From Bog-473 sp963742035 (GTDB lineage Bacteria; Actinomycetota; Acidimicrobiia; Acidimicrobiales; RAAP-2), in NCBI GenBank assembly GCA_963742035.1, contig CAVUKH010000005.1:62001-126000 (forward strand): a stretch of DNA of 64,000 bases. Direction: 5' to 3'. The position numbers were made by a program, and so were the translations under genes. The notes beneath the pieces were generated by a model. It saw only the letters and a program-made list of their open reading frames with translations, was not told the origin of the DNA and searched no databases. Shown here piece after piece: positions 55,491-64,000 of the stretch; position 1 is the stretch's first letter, and every line of letters starts with the position of its first letter.

Positions 55491-56346
55491 TCACGAATTC
55501 TCCGGGAGCCGGGACTCCACCGTCGCTTCCTCCGACAGGCCGAGCTCCGCTCGTCTGTCGGAGGGCACGGTGGCCAGGACCGCTTCGGGGATGAGCCCCA
55601 CCAGCTCGCCGCCTTCGACGCGGCCGCCCTGCTCACCGGTCAGCTCCGCCACCCGGTCGTAGAGCCGTGCAGGCCCGTAGCGGCCCGGGTCGACCAGGTT
55701 GCACGAGACCTGGGCCCGCGTGCCGACGGCCAGGCCCAGCGCCCGCACCTCGGGACTCCGGACCAGGGGCGCCACCCGGCGGGCCACCTCGGCCGAGGAC
55801 ACCCAGACGTTGTAGGCCACCAGCACGCGGCGGGCGCCGACGGCGGTGGCGCCGTGGCGGGGGTCGGCCCGGGCCGGGCCGTGGTCGGGGGTCAACCCGT
55901 CGGGCGGTGACCCGAAGGCCAGGCGGCGGACGTCGGGCAGGGTCCGGACCCCTCCGCCCGCCAAGGGCCCGTAGAGGAAGCTCGGCACCCCCGATTCCGT
56001 GCCCAGCCACCGGGCGAAGCGGTCCCGCAGGGCCACGGCCGATGGTGAGGTCCTCGGGGGCCGGTCGGCCCGGCTCGTAGGGGACGAAGGGCACCACGTC
56101 GAGGACGCCGAGCCGGGGATGGGCACCGCTGTGGTGGGTCAGGTCGAGCGTGGCCAGGGTGGCGGTGGCCAGAGCCCGGGAGGCCTCGGCCACCAGCTCG
56201 GCGGATCCGGCGAGGGTGAAGACGGTCCGGTTGTGGTCGGGGTCGGAGTGCCGATGGAGCAACGCGGGCCCGGCGGCCACAGCCAGTTGGTCCAGGGCGG
56301 TCTCGTCGCGTCCCTCACTGACGTTGACGACGCACTCGAAGAGCAC
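55491..56346 (-). pseudogene. Glutamate formimidoyltransferase N-domain-like protein, frameshifted
   Basis: The N-terminal part starts at a GTG (56346) and reads LFECVVNVSEGRDETAL, HSDPDHNRTVFTLAG and SGAHPRLGVLDVVPFVP, the formiminotransferase (FtcD) pattern with its substrate His residues. Near 56030-56060 the match moves one base over to SAVALRDRFARWLGTESG and VPSFLYGPLAGG. The C-terminal part (VAYNVWVSSAEVARRVAPLV, QVSCNLVDPGRYGPARLYDR) ends at 55491. An intact form would be about 285 aa and would transfer a formimino group between glutamate and THF. One indel breaks it here; it may be a sequencing error. Confidence 0.75.
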
Positions 56347-56462
56347 GGCGCCAGCGTGGCACGCCGACGCGTCCTTCGAGTGCAGGCCCACCGGCGACGC
56401 CGGCCGGCGCGGGGCCTCTGAGGCGACGGCTTACGAGGCGCAGGGCCTACGAATCGTGCGGC

Positions 56463-56708
56463 CTACTTGGCCACGACGGCCGGTGAGAGGCGGCGGCGGC
56501 GCAGAATACGGCGGCGCTCACGCTCGGAGGCACCACCCCAGACCCCGTGGTCGATGTGATGCTCGAGGGCGTACTCGAGGCACGCCTCCGAGACGGGGCA
56601 CTCGGCGCAGATGCGCTGGGCCACGAGCACGCCCATGCCGTCATTGGGGAAGAACACATCCGGTGCAACTTCTTTGCACTTGCCCCCGGCCATCCAATCG
56701 GTATTCAT
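56463..56708 (-). CDS. WhiB-family iron-sulfur transcription factor
   Basis: 81 aa. Cluster cysteines are in GGKCKEVAPDVFFP, QRICAECPVSEACLEYAL, the same spacing as in the gene at 55183, and HGVWGGASERERRRILRRR follows. The short form resembles WhiB1-type essential regulators. The divergent gene at 56879 shares the 170-bp promoter region. Confidence 0.93.
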   Translation of the reverse strand: MNTDWMAGGKCKEVAPDVFFPNDGMGVLVAQRICAECPVSEACLEYALEHHIDHGVWGGASERERRRILRRRRLSPAVVAK

Positions 56709-56878
56709 CGTTCGGCTCCCTTTTCATGCACCATTTTACGGGAGCACCCAGTTCAGAGCCAGGTTATTGGGATAGGAAGTTCCTAAGAATCCAAGGCCCG
56801 ATTCGCGTTCTACCAGGGAGAATGTCGCTCCGCCCCCCGGGGCTACGCTGGCCCCGAACGCCGATGCCAGGAGGTGCC

Positions 56879-57172
56879 ATGTCCCCGGACACCGAGGAAG
56901 TCGCAGTCGAAGAAGGTGAGCCGGTCGAGCCCATCGGGCACGTGCGCGTCGTCTACCTGGGTCCCGTCGCCCCCCACTGGGAGGTCCAGTCCGACTACGG
57001 CCCGCCCGAGGTGATTGAGCAGTTCCGGGAGCGGGTGCTGGCCCGGCTGGTGCTCCTGCCCCCGCACGACCCCCAGTTCCGGCGCAACAGCGAGCGCGTC
57101 GTCCGTGACGCGGAACGCGAGCAGCTGGCGCTCGAGTGGGTGCTCGACTGGGGCGAGGAAGCCGAGGCCTGA
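56879..57172 (+). CDS. Small conserved actinobacterial-type protein
   Basis: 97 aa from the ATG at 56879 (GGAGG upstream). An acidic start is followed by HVRVVYLGPVAPHWEVQSDY and FRERVLARLVLLPPHDPQFR, then RNSERVVRDAEREQLALEWV. No family name comes to mind, but the run of charged and conserved-looking residues suggests a real gene. It is divergent from whiB. Confidence 0.55.
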   Translation: MSPDTEEVAVEEGEPVEPIGHVRVVYLGPVAPHWEVQSDYGPPEVIEQFRERVLARLVLLPPHDPQFRRNSERVVRDAEREQLALEWVLDWGEEAEA

Positions 57173-57319
57173 GGCTGGTCCCGGGGCCGGCGGGCCTGGG
57201 ATTTCTCTGCACCCAAGTTGCTCCCCACGAGCCACTCGGCGACACCTTCGCGGTGAAACCATTGCGCCGTTGTTGTTGAAACGTTGCGGACACCGAGTCC
57301 GCTCGGAGGGGGAGACAAC

Positions 57320-57697
57320 GTGGGAGACACGTACACCATGGACGGGGCCACAGTGGTCCAGGTCAGGGAGCTGATCGGCACGCTGTCCGACGACGAGGCG
57401 GCGCTGGTGCGCACGCTCACGCCGGCGGACCTGACAGAGGCGGCCCGGGTCGAGCACCTGTTCGACCTCGTCGACCTACTGAGGACGATCCGTGACGACG
57501 AGGCCATGGCCGAGTACGTCTATGCGATCGCACCGGGGTGGGACGGCACCATCGAGTCGCTGCTGGTGGGAGGACGGGTCACCACGGCCTTCACCCGGTT
57601 CGAGCTCGAGAGCTGTGGCGCCGGGGCGGCTGCTCCGACGCGCGCCGTGCCGGCAGGACGCGGCCGGCTCCTGCGGTCGCTCACCTCAGTCGGCTGA
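57320..57697 (+). CDS. Hypothetical protein with helical N-terminal half
   Basis: 125 aa from a GTG at 57320 with GGAGGGGGAG 5-14 nt upstream. The N-terminal ~90 residues are helical (VRELIGTLSDDEAALVRTL, then DLVDLLRTIRDDEAMAEYVY). The Arg-rich end is low-complexity. No function is evident. Confidence 0.45.
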   Translation: MGDTYTMDGATVVQVRELIGTLSDDEAALVRTLTPADLTEAARVEHLFDLVDLLRTIRDDEAMAEYVYAIAPGWDGTIESLLVGGRVTTAFTRFELESCGAGAAAPTRAVPAGRGRLLRSLTSVG

Positions 57698-57775
57698 CCC
57701 GATCGGTGGGCTGACGCGTCACTTGGCGAACGGCGGTTCCGCGGGCGTTGACGCCGGCGGGGCGCCGGGACGCGT

Positions 57776-58981
57776 TCAGTCCAGCAGTCCGATACGGGCC
57801 AGCCACAACCCGGGCGCGTCCACCTCGGCGGGGGTGGGCAGGTCCAGCTCGTCCGACCACAGGCGGGCGAGCGCGCTCTCGTCGGCCCGCTCCAGCACGC
57901 CGGCGACGAAGGCGCGCCCGCGGTCGACCTCGTCCTGACCGACGTCGAGACCGAACAGGCCGGCGAAGGCCTGCTCGCCCTTCCCCTCCTCAATGCGGTA
58001 GCGGTACCAGGCCTCGCGCAAAGCCGAGGGCGACGACGTCAGCGACTCGGCGATGCCGGCGGTGATGTGGTCCACGTAGGCGCCGATGGCCGTGGTCTGC
58101 GCCGTCAGCGCGGCGGAGATACTGCGCTGCTCGGGACTGATGAGGTCGGAGAGCAAGGCCTCGGGATCGCCCAAGGCCTCCTCCAGCGAGACCTGGTCGC
58201 CCAGCCCCTCACCGAGACGTTCCACGATGGAGCGCTGCGCCGCCGCGGCGTGGGCCGACGCGTCGCCGAGCAACGTCATGAGTGAGCTGCGCACGCCGGG
58301 TCGCGTCAGCACGGCGTGCATGGTGAGCTCGCGCAGGCAGACCCAGAGCTGCACCTCCTGCAGCGGGAGGCTCCAGTCCTCGGCGAACCGGCTCACGTTG
58401 CCCGGGACGAGCAGCAGGGTGGGCGACTCGGGCCAGGGCAACGGCAAGGCGTACTGCCCGAAGGCCCGACGGGCCAGGTGACCCGCAGCCGAGCCGAACT
58501 GCATGCCGAGGAAGACGGGGCCGAGTGTCAGAGCGAACTGCCCGAGGAGCCCGCTGAGGCCGCCCGACGTGTCGGGGTCGAGCTCACTCAGGTCGAGCGA
58601 CGTCGGGACCGCGGCCGCGCCCTGCTGCTGCGCTTCGACCATCGACTTGAGGACGGGCCGGTAGGCGGTGAGGACACGGAAGCTCCACTGTCCCGGCCCG
58701 ACGGTCTCGAAGGAGATGCCGCCGGCACCGGAGGCGGGGCCTATCCCGGTTGCCTCGACCACATGCAGCTCGGCCACGCGGGCGAGGTCTTCGAAGGCGA
58801 TGCGCACCAGGGGATCGGGATTCTCGTCCTCGCCGCCGTCGGTGGCCACACCGAAGGCAAGCGTGCGGGCGGCCTCGAACCAGCTGTCGGCCGACCCCGG
58901 GCCCGAACCGATGACCTTCATAAGGTCACCGAGGAGGCCTCCCATCGGGTTGTCGGGGTCGCTGGAACCGAACATGCTCAC
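57776..58981 (-). CDS. Zincin-like (F420-associated/DUF2342-type) protein with an altered active site
   Basis: 401 aa. The overall layout, with PTLLLVPGNVSRFAEDWSLP, then QEVQLWVCLRELTMHAVLTR and the C-terminal helices GLFGLDVGQDEVDRGRAFVA, follows the family of actinobacterial zinc-dependent metalloprotease-like proteins (TIGR03624-type). In enzymatic members the centre carries HExxH; here Arg precedes Glu (RELTMH), so the first metal His is missing. It may be inactive or bind differently. It is followed by the protease-like gene 9 bases upstream on the same strand. Confidence 0.7.
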   Translation of the reverse strand: MSMFGSSDPDNPMGGLLGDLMKVIGSGPGSADSWFEAARTLAFGVATDGGEDENPDPLVRIAFEDLARVAELHVVEATGIGPASGAGGISFETVGPGQWSFRVLTAYRPVLKSMVEAQQQGAAAVPTSLDLSELDPDTSGGLSGLLGQFALTLGPVFLGMQFGSAAGHLARRAFGQYALPLPWPESPTLLLVPGNVSRFAEDWSLPLQEVQLWVCLRELTMHAVLTRPGVRSSLMTLLGDASAHAAAAQRSIVERLGEGLGDQVSLEEALGDPEALLSDLISPEQRSISAALTAQTTAIGAYVDHITAGIAESLTSSPSALREAWYRYRIEEGKGEQAFAGLFGLDVGQDEVDRGRAFVAGVLERADESALARLWSDELDLPTPAEVDAPGLWLARIGLLD

Positions 58982-58990
58982 CCTCGCATG

Positions 58991-60208
58991 CTATGAGGAC
59001 GTGCCCAGGGTCACGTCCACGACCTTGATCCCCGAAGGTTGCTGCACGGAGAGCGTGATGGCGGTCTTGGGCGGCAACACGTAGAGCAGCGCTCGCAGCT
59101 CGGCCATGGAGCGGACCGGGGTGGAATTCATGGCCACAATGAGCTGCCCAACCTGCAGGCGTCCAGAGGCCGGGCCGCCGGGCTGCACTGCCGCCACCCT
59201 GGCGCCCCCGTCGCCGGAGGCGTCGGTGCCCTCGACGCCCAACCAGCCGTGGACCACCCGGTCCTGGGACCTGAGGTCGTCGGCGACACCCACCACGAGC
59301 CCGCTGGGAAGGAAGGTGGCGGAGGACGTCCCCGGGTCGGGGTCGTACAGGATGCCGAGCACCGACCCGGCCGCGTCGAGGAGCGGCTCGCCGGCGATGA
59401 CGGTGGTGGTGGCCGGCGACGAGGTGATGGACGGCATCGTCGCGGCGGGCCCTGCCGCGATGGCCGCCCCGACGTCGGTGACCGCACCGGGTGTGCAGTG
59501 CAGCGCCACGGCGTGGCCGCCCGCCGGCACGAAGGTCAGGGCGAGGTCGGCGGTCCCGCTCTGCAGGGTGCTGTCGTCGGCGAACGGAGCCACGGGAAGA
59601 TCCTCGGGCACGTTGACCAGCGCCACGTCGGACGTCTTGTCCGTGGCGACGACAGCAGCCCCCTGGAGCTTCCCGCCCGGGCCGACCATGTCGAGATGCT
59701 CGAGGCCGCTCAGCAGGTCGGCGGTGGTGGCGACGAGACCGCCCTCGGCCACGGCGACGCCCACCAGCAGCACGGTGCCGTGGCTGGTTGTCGCCTCCAG
59801 CTCGACGATCGAGTGTCCCGCGGTCTCCGCGGCCGCCGGGATCGCGTTCTGCGCGCCCGCCAGCGTCGTCAGCGGTCCGCTGGCCGCCGTGTCCTGCGTG
59901 GCTGATTCGAGCGGGTGCTCCGAAGGCGGGGAGAGCAGCACGATCACCCAGGCGACCACCGCCATGACGGCGCCCACGCCCACCAGGACCATCACCGCGC
60001 TCCGATAGTTGTGCTGCGGCGGGGGGTTGACCAGGAACGGGACGCCCGCCGCGGGGCCCGAGCCCGCCACTTCACTCGGGTGACGCCACAGCCGATCGTC
60101 GGGATCGATCCAGCCGCGCTGGGGCGAATCAGGCCCGTCCCCGCCGCTTCCCCCGCCCTCGCCTGGGCCCGGCGTGCCGTCCTCCGGCTCCTCGGGCGTG
60201 TCACTCAC
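58991..60208 (-). CDS. HtrA-like membrane protein with PDZ domain and lost catalytic residues
   Basis: 405 aa from the GTG at 60208; a cytoplasmic acidic region, one helix (RSAVMVLVGVGAVMAVVAWV), then a trypsin-like domain and a C-terminal PDZ (GWLGVEGTDASGDGGARVAA, then QLIVAMNSTPVRSMAELRAL). HtrA proteases need His, Asp and Ser. The Asp strand (TDKTSDVALVNV) is kept, but the segment where NAHV is expected reads GGLVATTADLL and the GNSGGP segment reads TTTVIAGEPLLDAAG. So it is probably a non-catalytic scaffold or sensor. It is divergent from mreB. Confidence 0.75.
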   Translation of the reverse strand: MSDTPEEPEDGTPGPGEGGGSGGDGPDSPQRGWIDPDDRLWRHPSEVAGSGPAAGVPFLVNPPPQHNYRSAVMVLVGVGAVMAVVAWVIVLLSPPSEHPLESATQDTAASGPLTTLAGAQNAIPAAAETAGHSIVELEATTSHGTVLLVGVAVAEGGLVATTADLLSGLEHLDMVGPGGKLQGAAVVATDKTSDVALVNVPEDLPVAPFADDSTLQSGTADLALTFVPAGGHAVALHCTPGAVTDVGAAIAAGPAATMPSITSSPATTTVIAGEPLLDAAGSVLGILYDPDPGTSSATFLPSGLVVGVADDLRSQDRVVHGWLGVEGTDASGDGGARVAAVQPGGPASGRLQVGQLIVAMNSTPVRSMAELRALLYVLPPKTAITLSVQQPSGIKVVDVTLGTSS

Positions 60209-60278
60209 TAGGGCGACGATACCGAGAAAGTCCAGGAAAGTGCCGTCGGCCGACCGCCCGGCCGTACCATGAGGCCGC

Positions 60279-61280
60279 ATGTCACGCGACCTGGCCATCG
60301 ATCTCGGCACGGCCAACACGCTGGTCTATGCCAAGGGAAAGGGCCTTGTGCTCAACGAGCCGACCGTCGTCGCGCTCGATTCGCGCAGCCGCGAGGTGCT
60401 CGCCATCGGCACCGACGCCTGGCAGATGATCGGTCGGACGCCGGGGTACATCGTGGCCGAGCGCCCCCTGCGCGGGGGCGCCATCACCGACTTCGAGGTC
60501 ACGGAACGGATGCTCAGCGTGTTGCTGCGCCGTGTCGGCGTCGGCCGGCTGAACAGGCCCAAGGTCCTGATCTGCGTGCCGTCCGCCATCACGGCGGTCG
60601 AGCGGCGCGCCGTCAAGGAGGCGGCGCGCCGGGCCGGCGCGTCGGCCAGCTTCCTCATTGAGCAGCCGATGGCCGCAGCCATCGGGGCGGGGCTGCGTAT
60701 TCACGAACCGGTGGGCAACATGGTCGTCGACGTCGGGGGCGGCACGGCGGAGATGGCCGTGATTTCGCTGGGCGGCGTCGTCGCGGTGCAGGCCCTGCGC
60801 TGCGGCGGCTTCGACTTCGACGCGGCCATTCAGAACTACGTGCGCTACGAGTACGGCGTGGCCGTGGGCGAACGCACGGCTGAGGCCGTGAAGCTGGCCA
60901 TCGGCTCCGCCTCCCCCCACGAGGGCGAGCAGCAGGCCGAGATCCGAGGTCGAGAGGTGGCGACCGGGCGGCCCAAGACGGTCGTGCTGTCGCCGCTCGA
61001 GGTCCGCGGCGCACTGGAGGACAACGTGGCCTCCATAGTGGCCGCCGCCGCCGAGTGCCTGGGCGAAGCGCCGCCCGAGTTGGCGCAGGACATCATCTTC
61101 GAGGGGATCCACCTCACCGGTGGCGGTGCGCTGCTGCGGGGCATGACCCAACGCCTGGCCGATGCCACCGCCGTCCCCGTCCACCTCGTCGACACGCCGC
61201 TCGAGTGCGTCGTGCAGGGCGCCGGTGTGTGCCTGGAGTCCTTCGACCGCCTGAAGCGGCTCTTCAGCGACGACGACTAA
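60279..61280 (+). CDS. mreB: MreB/Mbl-type actin-like protein
   Basis: 333 aa. Nucleotide-binding segments DLAIDLGTANTLVYAKGKG, VGNMVVDVGGGTAEMAVISL and LTGGGALLRGM fit the MreB family, along with FLIEQPMAAAIGAGL. MreB filaments guide lateral wall synthesis. No mreC or mreD is next to it, as in several actinobacteria, so its role may differ. Its stop overlaps the HEAT-repeat gene stop by 4 bases. Confidence 0.93.
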   Translation: MSRDLAIDLGTANTLVYAKGKGLVLNEPTVVALDSRSREVLAIGTDAWQMIGRTPGYIVAERPLRGGAITDFEVTERMLSVLLRRVGVGRLNRPKVLICVPSAITAVERRAVKEAARRAGASASFLIEQPMAAAIGAGLRIHEPVGNMVVDVGGGTAEMAVISLGGVVAVQALRCGGFDFDAAIQNYVRYEYGVAVGERTAEAVKLAIGSASPHEGEQQAEIRGREVATGRPKTVVLSPLEVRGALEDNVASIVAAAAECLGEAPPELAQDIIFEGIHLTGGGALLRGMTQRLADATAVPVHLVDTPLECVVQGAGVCLESFDRLKRLFSDDD

Positions 61281-61957
61281 GCACCCGCCGAGGAGGGAGC
61301 ACCCGTCGTCCCCGGCGGTTCGTCCAGCAACTCGTCGGCCGCCTGGCGCACCTGCCAGTCGCGGTCCTCGGCCGCTGCCCGCAGCGCCGGCGCCACCCGC
61401 GGGTCGTCGAAGCCGGCCAGTGCCACCGTGGCGCGCCGGCGCACCGTCGGACTGTCGTGCAGCGCGCTGAGCACGGCCGGCAGTCCGGACGGATCGCCGA
61501 TGGCGCCGAGGGCGGCCACCGCGGCCTCGCGGCAGCGGGCGTCGTCGTGGTCCGTCGCGGTTGCCGCCAGTACGGGCACGGCCGCCCGCGCCCGCCGCTC
61601 GGCCAGGAACCAGGCGGCATTGACGGCGACGAGCGCGTCGGGATCACCCAGTGCGTCGGTGACGGCCCGCGGCAGTGACGAGCGCGTGCCACGACCCCGA
61701 GCCCTGAGCGCGACCTCCACGGCGCGACGCCGCACGGCCGGCGGGCCGCCGGCCAATGCCCCCTCCACGTCGGCCGCCGTCAGCTGGCCGAGGCGGGCCA
61801 GCGCGCCGAGCGCCGCCGCCTGGACGCCCGGGTCGTCGTCGGCGAGACCATGCCGGGCCAGCGCTGCGTCGCCCCTGTGCCCGGCCATGGTGACGCGCCG
61901 GCGCCGCAGGGCGGCGCGGCCGTCCCGGCCCTGATCCGTGGCAACATCGTCGCTCAC
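61277..61957 (-). CDS. HEAT-repeat protein
   Basis: 226 aa from a GTG at 61957 (ATG 61888 also possible). About six HEAT/PBS-type helix pairs are seen, such as DDPGVQAAALGALARLGQLT, DDARCREAAVAALGAIGD and DSPTVRRRATVALAGFDDPR. Such folds bind proteins or phycobilin-like ligands. Its start is 9 bases from the start of the Lon-type gene on the other strand. Confidence 0.75.
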   Translation of the reverse strand: MSDDVATDQGRDGRAALRRRRVTMAGHRGDAALARHGLADDDPGVQAAALGALARLGQLTAADVEGALAGGPPAVRRRAVEVALRARGRGTRSSLPRAVTDALGDPDALVAVNAAWFLAERRARAAVPVLAATATDHDDARCREAAVAALGAIGDPSGLPAVLSALHDSPTVRRRATVALAGFDDPRVAPALRAAAEDRDWQVRQAADELLDEPPGTTGAPSSAGA

Positions 61958-61966
61958 CTTCCGAGT

Positions 61967-63178
61967 ATGTCCGAACCTGACGCGACCGCCGACGGGGGAG
62001 CCGCGGCGAACCCCCTTGTGAGCCCCGGCCGGGCCGTGGACGGCGCCACGGCGCCACCACCGGCCGCCCCCGGCCGCCGCCGGATCTGGCCCGCCGTGTT
62101 CACCATTGCCGTGGTCGTCGTCCTGGCGGCAGCACTCATCGCGGCGCACACGTCGGTCAACTACTACGTCATCACACCGGGTGACGCCACGCCGGTGGCG
62201 CAGTTCATTGAGGTGCCGGCGGCGGACAACCATCCGCTCACGGGCAAGATCCTGCTGACCGACGTCTACGTCAGCCAGCTGAATGCGCTCAACTACCTGC
62301 AGTACCGCTTCTTCGACTCCGACAGCGAAGTCATTTCGGCGCCGGAGCTGCTCGGTCCCACCCCCAACGAGGGCCAGTACCTCTCTCAGGGGTATCTCCA
62401 AATGGCACAGGCCCAGTCCTACGCCACCGCGGCGGCGCTGTCCCGACTGGGATACAAAGTCACGTCCACCAATGCCGGCGCGCTGGTGTACGGGATCGCA
62501 CCGAACTCGCCGGCTTCCTCGACGTTGCAGGTGGCGCAGGTGATCACCGCGGTGAACGGCGCCCCCGTCACCACCGACTGCTCCCTGATCCACGCGCTGC
62601 ACGGGTTGTTGCCGGGCCACAGCGTGGCGCTCGGGGTGGAGCAGTCGTCCATCAACGACGTGGGCCAGTTCGTGAGCGGACCCGTCACGACCAAGTCGGT
62701 CACGCTGGGCACACCGCCCAAGGGACTGGTGGACAGAGGCTGCGGGCCGCCCACCAGGCCGACGGCCTACCTCGGTATTGCGCCGCAGACCCAGCAGGAC
62801 TGGCAGTTTCCCGTGAAGGTCACGGTGCACACACAGGACATCGGCGGCCCGTCCGCCGGGCTGGCCATGACGCTCGGCATCATGGACAAGCTCAGCAGCG
62901 GGCGCCTCACGGGCAATCGGATTGTGGCGGCTACCGGGACGATCGACCAGAACGGCGACGTCGGCGACGTGGGGGGCGTGGCCGAGAAGACGATCGCCGT
63001 GGAACGGGCAGGGGCCACCGTCTTCTTCGTGCCCTCCGTCGAGCTCAAGACGGCGGAGTCCAAGGCCACGCCGCAACTCCACGTGTACGCCGTGAACAAC
63101 CTGAACCAGGTGTTGCGGATCCTCACCCGGCTCGGGGGCAAGGTGCCCACCCAGCCGGTGCCGGCCCGGGCGCCGTAG
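61967..63178 (+). CDS. PDZ-domain Lon-type (S16) membrane protease
   Basis: 403 aa. One N-terminal helix (WPAVFTIAVVVVLAAALIAA) is followed by a PDZ segment (YGIAPNSPASSTLQVAQVIT) and a Lon-like domain with catalytic Ser in DIGGPSAGLAMTLGIM and Lys in GGVAEKTIAVERAGA. The family (YlbL-like) clips secreted or membrane proteins. It is close to the DivIVA-type gene (9 bases between), so they may form an operon. Confidence 0.9.
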   Translation: MSEPDATADGGAAANPLVSPGRAVDGATAPPPAAPGRRRIWPAVFTIAVVVVLAAALIAAHTSVNYYVITPGDATPVAQFIEVPAADNHPLTGKILLTDVYVSQLNALNYLQYRFFDSDSEVISAPELLGPTPNEGQYLSQGYLQMAQAQSYATAAALSRLGYKVTSTNAGALVYGIAPNSPASSTLQVAQVITAVNGAPVTTDCSLIHALHGLLPGHSVALGVEQSSINDVGQFVSGPVTTKSVTLGTPPKGLVDRGCGPPTRPTAYLGIAPQTQQDWQFPVKVTVHTQDIGGPSAGLAMTLGIMDKLSSGRLTGNRIVAATGTIDQNGDVGDVGGVAEKTIAVERAGATVFFVPSVELKTAESKATPQLHVYAVNNLNQVLRILTRLGGKVPTQPVPARAP

Positions 63179-63187
63179 GCTCTGGCC

Positions 63188-64000
63188 ATGGCAGAAGGAC
63201 GCCCCCCCATCTCATCGTCCCGGATTGCGACCGGGGACATCGCGCAGCACACCTTCGCCGTGGTACGCCGGGGCTTCGACAGCGACGAGGTGCGCTCCTA
63301 CCTGCAGTCCGTCGCCCGCAGCCTCGAGGCGCTGGAGGCGCGTGAGGAGGAGCTGCGGGCGTCGCTGGCCGAGGCCGAGGAGCGGGCCGCCCACCCGGTC
63401 GTGGACGAGGCCACCTTGACGGCCTCGCTCGGCCAGCACAGCGCCCAGATCCTGCGGCACGCCCATGAGGAGGCGGCCCGCATTGTGGTGCAGGCCCAGG
63501 AGGGCGCGGCCCTGCTGTTGCGGGAGACGCAGAGTCAAGTCGACGAGTTGCAGGAGCGCACCGAGACGTCGGCGGCCGAGCGGGTCGTCGAAGTGGAGCT
63601 GCTGGTGGCCAACGCCGAACAGGAGGCTCGGGTGGAGAGTGAGCGGATCATCGCCGAGGCGATCGCCACGGGTGAGGCGATCATCACGCGCGCCAAGGAC
63701 GAGGGCCGCGCCCTCCTCGACCAAGTGCAGGAGGCGCGACGGCGCGTGCTGGCCGATCTGGCGGCACGGCGGCGGGGCCTTGGGATCCAGATTGAGCAGT
63801 TGCGAGCCGCCCGGGACGAGATGGCCGCATCGGTGCACGGGGTGCGTGACCGGGTGGACGGGATTCTGACCCATCTGGACCGGACCGACGAAGAGGCCCG
63901 CGCCGCGGCGCAGGGCGTGGCCGACCAGTTCCGCCTCGGCACGGCGGATCTCCCGCACGATCAGGACGAGACGAACGAGGGAAGCGGAGAGGCCCCGCCC
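63188..64000 (+). CDS. DivIVA-domain coiled-coil protein (partial)
   Basis: At least 271 aa from the ATG at 63188; the frame runs off the window end. The N terminus HTFAVVRRGFDSDEVRSYL is the DivIVA lipid-binding module. A long coiled coil follows (HEEAARIVVQAQEGAALLL and many Ala/Glu/Arg heptads). DivIVA/Wag31 proteins mark poles and septa and guide growth. An acidic tail begins near the end. The true C terminus is unseen. Confidence 0.88.
   Translation, partial: MAEGRPPISSSRIATGDIAQHTFAVVRRGFDSDEVRSYLQSVARSLEALEAREEELRASLAEAEERAAHPVVDEATLTASLGQHSAQILRHAHEEAARIVVQAQEGAALLLRETQSQVDELQERTETSAAERVVEVELLVANAEQEARVESERIIAEAIATGEAIITRAKDEGRALLDQVQEARRRVLADLAARRRGLGIQIEQLRAARDEMAASVHGVRDRVDGILTHLDRTDEEARAAAQGVADQFRLGTADLPHDQDETNEGSGEAPP

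Overview
The window reads as chromosomal DNA of a high-GC actinobacterium. Two WhiB-type iron-sulfur regulators, a DivIVA-type protein, a lone MreB, a deazaflavin (F420)-type reductase and an actinobacterial-style succinate dehydrogenase all support this. The class Acidimicrobiia is my inference, from the secreted 'TPDGKGYWLVASDGG' repeats and the mix of genes; no rRNA, tRNA, transposase, CRISPR array or origin was seen.

Bases 1-24,800 are an accessory, mostly extracytoplasmic region whose GC looks lower by eye than the rest. It holds the end of a potassium channel gene, a secreted TolB-like protein, a sedolisin (S53) protease fused to a PstS-like domain, and a nearly identical second copy of that PstS-like gene (1,867-bp direct repeat, offset 3,856, no length difference). 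Three secreted proteins share a cysteine-containing domain, and one of these is a large protein with six Ig-like units and six 126-bp tandem repeats. Then come pstC, pstA, pstS, a PstS-like/PstB fusion, an exosortase-family transpeptidase, an EpsI-like partner and a Thr/Ser-rich membrane protein. Five of the exported proteins end in a motif, a hydrophobic stretch and an Arg cluster: two carry TPEVP and three carry a TG-x-S-D motif. Several genes here are interrupted by single-base frame changes.

Bases 24,870-29,230 are a compact one-carbon/purine operon (purN, purH, folD, a cupin gene, metF). Bases 29,270-33,000 hold a decayed FtsX-like permease and a small protein next to a nucleotidyltransferase resembling abortive-infection toxins. 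Bases 33,130-41,850 hold icd, mdh, the ATP-grasp/alpha-E/transglutaminase cluster, an ACT protein, a Gfo/Idh/MocA oxidoreductase and a membrane protein.

Bases 41,900-64,000 hold DinB and GNAT proteins, an F420-type reductase divergent from a TetR gene, SDR and SCP2-like genes, sdhCAB divergent from a LysR gene, a MoxR-type ATPase/VWA pair, two whiB genes, a frameshifted formiminotransferase, two protease-like proteins lacking expected catalytic residues, mreB, a HEAT-repeat protein, a PDZ-Lon protease and a DivIVA protein cut by the window end. Metabolic genes are mostly intact while frame disruptions concentrate in accessory loci, which argues against uniform sequencing error but does not exclude local error.
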